Below are positions 58,073 through 64,000 of a DNA stretch of 64,000 nt, in pieces. The notes under the pieces were generated by a model that worked only from the letters and a program-made list of their open reading frames with translations, was not told the origin of the DNA and did not search any database. How positions within the stretch are numbered: position 1 is the first letter of the stretch; every line of letters starts with the position of its first letter. Made by a program: the position numbers and the translations under genes. This DNA is from Enterococcus aquimarinus. GTDB taxonomy: Bacteria; Bacillota; Bacilli; Lactobacillales; Enterococcaceae. The DNA lies in the NCBI RefSeq assembly GCF_001885765.1, contig NZ_JXKD01000005.1, forward strand, positions 66,939-130,938, read 5' to 3'.

Positions 58073-58536
58073 TCGCTTGTTTTTGTGGTGTTTTTTTCCA
58101 TGTAATGACGCCAATCTCCTGTGGCAAGCAAGATGCGATGTTGCTCAAAAGTGGGATCGTGCTCGACAGCGTAACGATAAACATACGCTGTCAATGGACG
58201 ATCATAAGACTGGGTCGTCTCGTTCCATCCATAAACGGTTGTTTTTTCGCGGTGATATTCGTTTGGGACGCCTTGGTTAAAGCCTTCTAGTTGATCTAAC
58301 ACTTGGATATCTTGTTCAAAATCAAGGAGTTCAAGGACTTCACCGTAAACCCACTGGGAGCCAGGCAGGAGAGCGGGATAGCCTTTTGTATCGAGATGAT
58401 ACAATTCGCCTTTCATCCTGGCTTTTTGTGGTTTTTCTTTGATGCGATCTTTTAAGTACAACTCGTAGTTAAAAAAGTTTTCCATTAAACTTCCGTAAGT
58501 GAATAGCGGAAGTGTCTTGCTGAGTTCATGATTCAT
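58057..58536 (-). CDS. Gamma-glutamylcyclotransferase-like protein
   Basis: 159 aa. LFTYGSLMENFF near residues 11-22 is the YGSL substrate-binding loop, and LDQLEGFNQG near 80 carries the acidic residue expected as catalytic base. The fold releases 5-oxoproline from gamma-glutamyl amines or peptides. TTG 58557 overlaps the ribosome binding site, so ATG 58536 is used; it begins 1 nt after the pcp stop codon, so translation is coupled. Confidence 0.82.
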   Translation of the reverse strand: MNHELSKTLPLFTYGSLMENFFNYELYLKDRIKEKPQKARMKGELYHLDTKGYPALLPGSQWVYGEVLELLDFEQDIQVLDQLEGFNQGVPNEYHREKTTVYGWNETTQSYDRPLTAYVYRYAVEHDPTFEQHRILLATGDWRHYMEKNTTKTSEKQES

Positions 58537-58537
58537 C

Positions 58538-59185
58538 TTAGTGTGTCGTTCCTTCAATCGTTTTTAAGTCTTCTTTATCTTGGAATAAGACAATCGCTTC
58601 AATCGCTTTTTCCAAGCTCTTCGTAATATCCACTAAACTCATAAACGGTTGATTGGGTTTATCAACGACTTGTTCAGCAATGAAAGGAACATGGATAAAG
58701 CCGCCTTTTACGCCGGGAAAAGACTTGTCAATTAGATAGAGCACTTGGTACATAATGTGGTTGCAGACGAAAACGCCGGCACTGTTCGATAAACTCGCAG
58801 GTAGCCCCGCATCTTTAATGTGTTTCACCATCGCTTTGATGGGTAATTGGCTAAAGTAAGCCGGTGCACCGTCAGCTTGGATCGTGACATCGATTGGTTG
58901 ATTGCCTTCGTTATCAGGGATACGGGCGTCATCGATATTGATCGCTACTCGTTCAGGTGTGACACTAAAACGTCCGCCCGCTTGACCAATACTTAAGACT
59001 ACGTCAGGTTGCATGTCTTCCATGGCAGCTTTTACGACATCCGCTGCTTTTCCAAAGACTGTTGGAATTTCTAACTTAATAATTTGAGCGCCGGCAATGG
59101 TATCTGGTAAAGCTTTAACCGCTTCTAAAGCGGGGTTAATTGGCTCGCCTCCAAAGGGATCGAAACCTGTAACTAAAATTTTCAT
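58538..59185 (-). CDS. pcp: Pyrrolidone-carboxylate peptidase (pyroglutamyl peptidase I)
   Basis: 215 aa. [19 protein letters not shown] at the start, the catalytic Glu in [20 protein letters not shown] near 71-90, the catalytic Cys in [14 protein letters not shown] near 134-147 and His in GGFIHVPFI near 163-171 complete the triad. It removes N-terminal pyroglutamate from peptides. ATG 59191 is only 2 nt from AAAGGA; ATG 59185 at 8 nt is preferred. It lies downstream of the DUF969/DUF979 pair. Confidence 0.96.
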   Translation of the reverse strand: MKILVTGFDPFGGEPINPALEAVKALPDTIAGAQIIKLEIPTVFGKAADVVKAAMEDMQPDVVLSIGQAGGRFSVTPERVAINIDDARIPDNEGNQPIDVTIQADGAPAYFSQLPIKAMVKHIKDAGLPASLSNSAGVFVCNHIMYQVLYLIDKSFPGVKGGFIHVPFIAEQVVDKPNQPFMSLVDITKSLEKAIEAIVLFQDKEDLKTIEGTTH

Positions 59186-59209
59186 CTTCATTTTCCTTTC
59201 TAAATGGGA

Positions 59210-60130
59210 TTAAAATGCTAAGAAATACATTAAAGCAATGTGAATGACTAATAAAATACCAGCTGTCGGTGCTTGGGCTTTGATCACACCGTTCGGATCT
59301 TTCATCTCTAACAAAGCGACAGGCAAGGCATTAAAGTTTGCAGCCATTGGTGTGACTAACGTTCCACAAAAACCAGCCGTCATCGCGAGGGTTCCGGCAA
59401 TGACGGGATCGCCACCTTGGGCAATCACAAACGGAATCCCAATACCTGCTGTAATTACGGTAAAAGCGGCGAAGGCATTTCCCATAATCATAGTGAATAG
59501 CGCCATGCCGACACAATAAGCGACGACACCGATGAATCGATTACCTTCAGGGATGAAACCGGAAATCGCATTGGAAATCACGTCTCCCACGCCTGCAACT
59601 GTGAAAACAACGCCTAGTGCGGCTAATAATTGGGGTAAGATCCCGACTGTTCCAACGGCTTGAATCATCCGATCGGTATCATCTAATACCGTTTTTGGTG
59701 AAGCTTTTGTTAAAAAGACAGCAACCAGTAACGCGACGACAGAGGCAATGCCAATCCCAACTTGGCCTCCGAGTGGTGTATAGGAAATCCCTACCGCGAC
59801 CGCAGCTAATGCGACTGCAGGGAAGAAAATCCAACTGCCAATCCGCTGCGCTCCAGCTTGTCCTTCTTCTTCAGTGATCGTCGCTGTTTTCCCGACTTTG
59901 ACTTGTTTGAATAAGGTTAAGGCACCCATAATCGTTAATAATACGCCAGAAATCAAGAATGGAATGTAATTTCCAGCAGCGAAAATGATTCCTAATAGTA
60001 ACCAAAAAAGACTTGTTCCAATTCGTGCGGGATTCGTTTGATCCTTAAACGTTCGAACGGCCGTCATCATGAGTAATAAGCCAATCAGAATGTAGAAAAA
60101 CTCAAGAATTAGATTAATGGTTTCTGTCAT
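59210..60130 (-). CDS. DUF979 family membrane protein
   Basis: 306 aa, nine to ten hydrophobic helices, with the typical C-terminal stretch AGFCGTLVTPMAANFNALPV. The family always travels with DUF969, upstream here and overlapping by 4 nt, and often with pcp. The organisation suggests a two-protein permease. Substrate unknown; 5-oxoproline or pyroglutamyl peptides is inferred from the neighbours. Confidence 0.87.
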   Translation of the reverse strand: MTETINLILEFFYILIGLLLMMTAVRTFKDQTNPARIGTSLFWLLLGIIFAAGNYIPFLISGVLLTIMGALTLFKQVKVGKTATITEEEGQAGAQRIGSWIFFPAVALAAVAVGISYTPLGGQVGIGIASVVALLVAVFLTKASPKTVLDDTDRMIQAVGTVGILPQLLAALGVVFTVAGVGDVISNAISGFIPEGNRFIGVVAYCVGMALFTMIMGNAFAAFTVITAGIGIPFVIAQGGDPVIAGTLAMTAGFCGTLVTPMAANFNALPVALLEMKDPNGVIKAQAPTAGILLVIHIALMYFLAF

Positions 60131-60825
60131 GATTTTTGTCCTCCTTTTGATGATTTTTTGCCATATTTACGATCCATTTTAAGATCAAATAGGAAGTTAT
60201 CGATCGCGATGAGGACGAAGCTAATGCCTGCGATAATGAGCGCGACTAAGACGATTGACGTTGCTTGGACCTCATAACCTAACGAAGTCAAGGTTCCGCT
60301 AATGAGCAAGACACCTGCTGAAGCAGCAAACGTATTTTGTGCAAAGAAGTTCGCAAAGTTTTCATTCGCAGCGGACTTAGCCTTAATGATTTCTTCGTCA
60401 GCTTCTGAAATCTTGCCGTAACGCGCATTCGCTGCTGCTTGTGCCATAGGATTGACAATCGGGCGAACAAATTGCGGTTGCGCTGAAAGACGGATACCGA
60501 AGAGTCCAGCTAATTGACGAATCAGTGCGTACAACGTAATAAAACGACCCGTCGTTAACCCCTTCATTTTTTCAATCAAAATAACCGCTTGTTGACGCAA
60601 ACCAAATCGCTCTGAAATGCCAATCATCGGTAACGTTAGCAAGAAAATCGTCACGATGCGATTTTTGACAAAAGCTTCCCCTAAAAGGGTGAAAAATTCT
60701 GTGATGGAAATCCCAGAAACAAGCGCCGTAGTGAAGGCGGCAATAATAACGACAGCAATCGTATCAAACTTAAAAATAAAGCCGACAAGAATAATTAAGA
60801 TACCAATCAATTTAATCCATTCCAT
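60127..60825 (-). CDS. DUF969 family membrane protein
   Basis: 232 aa with about six hydrophobic helices. The segment ALIRQLAGLFGIRLSAQPQF followed by VRPIVNPMAQAA is the family core. It is the first gene of the cluster DUF969-DUF979-pcp-cyclotransferase, all with overlaps or gaps under 25 nt. ATG 60825 follows AAAGGAGAG. Predicted partner subunit of the DUF979 protein. Confidence 0.87.
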   Translation of the reverse strand: MEWIKLIGILIILVGFIFKFDTIAVVIIAAFTTALVSGISITEFFTLLGEAFVKNRIVTIFLLTLPMIGISERFGLRQQAVILIEKMKGLTTGRFITLYALIRQLAGLFGIRLSAQPQFVRPIVNPMAQAAANARYGKISEADEEIIKAKSAANENFANFFAQNTFAASAGVLLISGTLTSLGYEVQATSIVLVALIIAGISFVLIAIDNFLFDLKMDRKYGKKSSKGGQKS

Positions 60826-61053
60826 CTGTTTTCTCTCCTTTAATCATATTTTTTTATTCAAGAAAAGTATACGAAAAAATAACAAAAAAAGATATCTTAA
60901 ACGCTTTAAAAGGCATGGATTATCAGCTTTTTCTTGCTAAAGTCTTTGAATTTTTTCATTTTTTCACTAATTAAAGCGTATCCAGAGAACTAGCCAGTCA
61001 GAAAAAATAATGTTAAGATAATCACAAATGTAATCGAAGGAGCGAATAAAAAA

Positions 61054-61464
61054 ATGGAAGTAAACATTACTTGTACAACAGAATTAGTTCATGGGGGCTG
61101 TAATGCGTGTGCAATCACACCGTCTACGAGTTATTTAATTACCTTTGATCGCGCAACCTCAGGTATTCCTCTAGATACGCTAGATGTCGAATCGTTAGTC
61201 ATGGCGGTGGCATTAAAAAATGGCTTTCGCCAAGAATTGATCCTGGATTTTGGAGATGAAGTGATTCTTTTTAAACGCGCAATGGCGATGGTGACGATGA
61301 AAGAAGAGTATGGTCAAATTACCTATGAATACCAAGGGAAAGTTCATCCAGTGAGACAAGTTAACGCTACACCTGAAGCGATTTTCGAGGAAACCAATCA
61401 TATTTTAACCACTCTTTTTCAAATCGAGCCCGTCACCTTTACGATGGAAGAAGTCGAAGCTTAA
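61054..61464 (+). CDS. Conserved protein of unknown function (136 aa) with clustered cysteines
   Basis: I do not recognise a named family. The N-terminus has three cysteines, CTTELVHGGCNAC, then a beta-alpha mix with no membrane segment. The C-terminal half has NATPEAIFEETNHILTTLF. ATG 61054 follows GAAGGAG. TGTTAAGAT near 61010-61019 may be an extended -10. The cysteines suggest metal binding or redox activity, but that is inference. Confidence 0.75.
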   Translation: MEVNITCTTELVHGGCNACAITPSTSYLITFDRATSGIPLDTLDVESLVMAVALKNGFRQELILDFGDEVILFKRAMAMVTMKEEYGQITYEYQGKVHPVRQVNATPEAIFEETNHILTTLFQIEPVTFTMEEVEA

Positions 61465-61536
61465 AATACGTTCAAAAGCAGTATACGAGGATGCCATTCC
61501 TATGTAAAAATGCTAAGATAGGTTTGAGGTGAGAAA

Positions 61537-62043
61537 ATGATTCAAAAATATCGTAAAAATGGGCAACTTTACCTACTCATTAGCTTCGTGATGATGGGCG
61601 TATTATTTTATAGTTCTTCGCAAACCTATGAACAACAATCGCAAATTGGGTTACTATCAAACCTATTAAAGAATGAACCTTTTAAAGCACAGTTGTCCGG
61701 CGTTTCTTTTATTTATGCTGGTAGTGAAGTGAGTATTGAAAAAAGTGGGTACTTTTCTTTCATCGAATTTTTTATTCGTAAAGGTGCACATTTTGGGACG
61801 TACTTGATTTTAGGAAGTAGTTTTTTTCTAGGATTAATCCCCCGAATGAAAAACTTCTTGTTAGTCGCATTTTTTAGCTGGCTATCGGCAACGGGCTATG
61901 CGGCACTGGATGAATTTCATCAAATGTTAACGGGTGGACGAACGCCGCTCTTTCAAGACGTCATCCTAGATTCTCTAGGAGCCTTAACTGGGGTCTTGAT
62001 TTGTTGGCTCGTTCTTGGAATCAAAGAAAAGCGAATCATATAA
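61537..62043 (+). CDS. VanZ family membrane protein
   Basis: 168 aa, four membrane helices. VanZ hallmarks are RKGAHFGTYLILG near 84-96 and ALDEFHQMLTGGRTPLFQDV near 122-141. VanZ proteins are associated with low-level teicoplanin resistance, but most chromosomal members have no known function. ATG 61537 follows GAGGTGAG. It lies 15 nt upstream of yebC. Confidence 0.88.
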   Translation: MIQKYRKNGQLYLLISFVMMGVLFYSSSQTYEQQSQIGLLSNLLKNEPFKAQLSGVSFIYAGSEVSIEKSGYFSFIEFFIRKGAHFGTYLILGSSFFLGLIPRMKNFLLVAFFSWLSATGYAALDEFHQMLTGGRTPLFQDVILDSLGALTGVLICWLVLGIKEKRII

Positions 62044-62058
62044 AGGAGGAGTTTGTTG

Positions 62059-62784
62059 ATGGCAGGCCATAGTAAATGGAAAAATATTCAAGGGCGTAAA
62101 AACGCACAGGATGCCAAACGCGGGAAAATTTTTCAAAAACTTTCGCGCGAAATTTTTATTGCTGCAAAAAATGGTGGTGAGGATGTCGCGACAAATCCAG
62201 CGTTACGTTTGGCGGTTGATAAGGCACGCGCAGCCAATATGCCAAATGATAATGTAGAACGGGCAATCAAAAAAGCCACGAGTTCAACGGATGGCGCAAA
62301 TTATGCTGAAATCACGTATGAAGGCTATGGTCCCGGGGGCGTGGCTATTCTGGTTGAAACACTGACGGATAATCGTAATCGCACGGCGACTAATGTTCGA
62401 GTGGCATTTAATAAAAATGGCGGGAGCTTAGGTGAGACCGGTTCGGTTAACTACTTATTTGATCGCAAAGGCTATATTGCGATTGAAAGAGCGCATAGTT
62501 CTTTAACGGAAGAAGAGCTCTTTGAAAAAGTCTTAGATCTAGGGGCTGAAGACTTTGTGGCTTCCGAAGAAGGGTTTGAAATCTATAGCGCACCGGAAAA
62601 TTTTGTAGCGTTGCGTGATGCCTTAGAGCAAGAAATGACATTAGCGCGGGCCGAATTAGCGATGATTCCTCAAACGACAATCGCCTTAAGTGATGACCAA
62701 CAGCAACAATTAGACCAGTTAATCGAAAAATTAGAAGATGATGATGATGTTACCGAAGTGTATACCTCTGTGGAAGTATCCTAG
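62059..62784 (+). CDS. yebC: YebC/PmpR family protein (translation of polyproline stretches / regulator)
   Basis: 241 aa. [20 protein letters not shown] at the start, [18 protein letters not shown] near 52-69 and [20 protein letters not shown] near 107-126 are the conserved YebC segments. Family members act on ribosomes or as transcription regulators. TTG codons at 62053 and 62056 are in frame, but ATG 62059 follows AAGGAGG at suitable spacing. The gene ends at a strong terminator. Confidence 0.95.
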   Translation: MAGHSKWKNIQGRKNAQDAKRGKIFQKLSREIFIAAKNGGEDVATNPALRLAVDKARAANMPNDNVERAIKKATSSTDGANYAEITYEGYGPGGVAILVETLTDNRNRTATNVRVAFNKNGGSLGETGSVNYLFDRKGYIAIERAHSSLTEEELFEKVLDLGAEDFVASEEGFEIYSAPENFVALRDALEQEMTLARAELAMIPQTTIALSDDQQQQLDQLIEKLEDDDDVTEVYTSVEVS

Positions 62785-62825
62785 CTTGCACACAGGTATA
62801 TCGGAGCAAACAAGTATCATTTGAA

Positions 62826-62872
62826 CCAAAAAAAGCAGGAGCATTTTTTGCCCCTGCTTTTTTTGGTTGGAT
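62826..62872 (+). terminator. Terminator after yebC
   Basis: AACCAAAAAAAGCAGG pairs with CCTGCTTTTTTTGGTT with a GC closing pair; the T-run is part of the right arm. Confidence 0.88.
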
Positions 62873-62878
62873 AACTTT

Positions 62879-63270
62879 TAGTGTTGATGACTGAGATTCG
62901 TATCATTGTTCAACACTATTTCTGGGTATATTATTTTTAGTGTCGATGGATACATCGCTATATTATTTTCTTTTATCATTTCTTTCATTTTTGACAAAAT
63001 AAGCATCAAAAAGAGAATAGGCACTAGCGGACCGGAGAAAAATGCCTTGTGTCAGCTGCGTCAAAAGACGAAATGTGAATTACTCTAGGTTCGTGCTTGA
63101 GCACTTACCTAGAGTTTGAAGCTTTCGAGCTGAGAGTCACGCGGAGGCCTGATACTGTATCCGTAACTCGCTTTGCTCGAACGGCTTCAGCAACCTAGGC
63201 TCGAAGCGGTCTCGCTGCTTCCACCATAAGGTAATTTTTCGTAGGGTAGCGCGAGATTCCATCAACACTA
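62879..63270. repeat. Non-coding element with short inverted repeats (possible MITE-like remnant)
   Basis: TAGTGTTGATG at 62879-62889 is the exact inverse of CATCAACACTA at 63260-63270. Related copies are TCAACACTA at 62911-62919 (inverted) and TAGTGTCGATGG at 62939-62950. A perfect hairpin ACTCTAGGT/ACCTAGAGT with inner GTGCT/AGCAC lies at 63082-63115. The interior looks richer in GC than its surroundings and has no credible gene. Mobility is inferred, not shown. Confidence 0.45.
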
Positions 63271-63347
63271 TTTGCCGAAGAGCCTTTTTATTTGATTCTC
63301 CTGAGTGACTTGTCAGATAAAGGCTTTCGGGTGAGTCAACGTGGGTA

Positions 63348-64000
63348 TTAAAAAACGAGTACCGGTGTACCGACTTCAACCATTTCATAAAGTTCTTTCA
63401 TCACGCCAGGAGGAGTGTTGATACAGCCGTGTGAGCCAACCGTTTTCCAAAGTTCGCCACCATATGCGGGTTGCCAATCAGAATCGTGAATGCCAACGCC
63501 TGTCCAATCAATTGGTAACCAATAATCTACAGGGGAAGCATATTTACTCCCATCATCGTTAACACCTCGTAATACTTCATCACGCGCTTTATTCCAGACA
63601 TAAAAAACACCTGCTGGAGTCAACGTAGTCGGTTTACCCGTTACGATATCTGTTTCTAGCATGACTTTACCGTCTTTGTAGTACCACATATGTTGATTGA
63701 CCATATCAATTTCAATATAAGTAGCACCAAAGAGTGGACTACTTGCATTCGCACTCCCTTGGGCAATTGGTGAACGCGTAAAGGCTTCTCCGGCTAAAAT
63801 ATCAGCCATCAGTGCATCGGTTTCGCTATCAGGAGCGATCGTCCAACTAAGGGAACCTGCTGGAACACTGACTTCCCCACGTAACGTACTATTGAAGTTC
63901 GAAGGATTGGTACTAGTGTTGTAATCTGCCCCTAGTTGCGTGACGTATTGGTAGACTTTCTCTCGGTCTAACGTGACGTCCCCTTCTTGATAAATAATCC
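63348..64000 (-). CDS. L,D-transpeptidase (YkuD domain), 5' end outside the window
   Basis: The frame is open from the window edge (64000) to the stop at 63348, at least 217 residues. The YkuD catalytic motif is GIHDSDW followed by VGSHGCINTP, with catalytic Cys and His near the C-terminus, and the protein ends GTPVLVF. The upstream part includes YQYVTQLGADYNT, like the peptidoglycan-binding domain of enterococcal Ldt proteins. It forms 3-3 peptidoglycan cross-links that are insensitive to most penicillins. The ATG at 63809 is an internal methionine, not the start. Confidence 0.92.
   Translation of the reverse strand, partial: IIYQEGDVTLDREKVYQYVTQLGADYNTSTNPSNFNSTLRGEVSVPAGSLSWTIAPDSETDALMADILAGEAFTRSPIAQGSANASSPLFGATYIEIDMVNQHMWYYKDGKVMLETDIVTGKPTTLTPAGVFYVWNKARDEVLRGVNDDGSKYASPVDYWLPIDWTGVGIHDSDWQPAYGGELWKTVGSHGCINTPPGVMKELYEMVEVGTPVLVF

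Noticed and set aside
62906-63388. Short ORFs on both strands between yebC and the L,D-transpeptidase
   Set aside because: They lack ribosome binding sites, overlap the repeat hairpins or the ldt gene, and read as random protein.

Overview
This is a stretch of low-GC Firmicutes chromosome, most likely from Lactobacillales and close to Enterococcaceae (Enterococcus/Vagococcus type). The evidence is the family-level character of RecA, RpoB, RpoC, ThiT and PurR, a ctsR-clpC pair without mcsA/mcsB, strong AGGAGG-like ribosome binding sites, and frequent TTG and GTG starts. The species cannot be fixed from the sequence alone. I see no rRNA, tRNA, CRISPR array, prophage or intact insertion sequence. 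Nearly all of the window is core chromosome, with some accessory metabolism.

Layout. 0-5.5 kb: end of pgsA, then cinA, SOS-type recA, RNase Y and an unknown gene. 5.5-10.2 kb: a thiamine transporter gene (thiT) behind a TPP riboswitch on the minus strand, and a heterodimeric ABC drug exporter behind a short leader with a tiny ORF and a terminator. 10.2-16.8 kb, minus strand: prs, glmU, ndk, purR, then the zinc uptake operon adcA-adcC-adcB with a Zur-like operator. 17-28.2 kb, plus strand: class A sortase, a PC4-like small protein and YicC; gmk-rpoZ; then priA-def-fmt-rsmB-stp-prkC. 28.3-36 kb: ctsR-clpC, two U32 proteins of the tRNA wobble-uridine hydroxylation type, an acetyltransferase with a structured leader, and glutathione reductase.

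36.2-43.6 kb is the most distinctive part: a near-complete flavin-based extracellular electron transfer (EET) locus. On the minus strand lie ndh2, eetA, eetB and dmkB; divergent on the plus strand lie pplA, fmnB and dmkA. DmkA and DmkB would make a demethylmenaquinone pool. Ndh2 would pass NADH electrons to it, and the surface flavolipoprotein PplA, flavinylated by FmnB, would carry electrons out of the cell. The system type is known (Listeria and relatives). Its divergent promoter region here carries palindromes whose regulator I cannot name.

43.7-64 kb: birA (minus), rpoB-rpoC with a structured leader, a metallo-beta-lactamase-fold protein, a ROK kinase, an ABC-F ATPase behind a second attenuator-like leader, and a penicillin-binding-protein homologue that has lost all three catalytic motifs. 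Next comes a minus-strand cluster of two paired membrane proteins (DUF969/DUF979), pyroglutamyl peptidase and a gamma-glutamylcyclotransferase-like protein, which suggests 5-oxoproline handling. The window ends with an unknown gene, a VanZ-like protein, YebC, a repeat-bearing non-coding stretch and a truncated L,D-transpeptidase.

The items I would look at first are the two attenuator-like leaders ahead of ABC proteins, the EET divergent promoter, the catalytically dead PBP homologue, the probable ATC start codon of ndk and the 62.88-63.27 kb repeat element.
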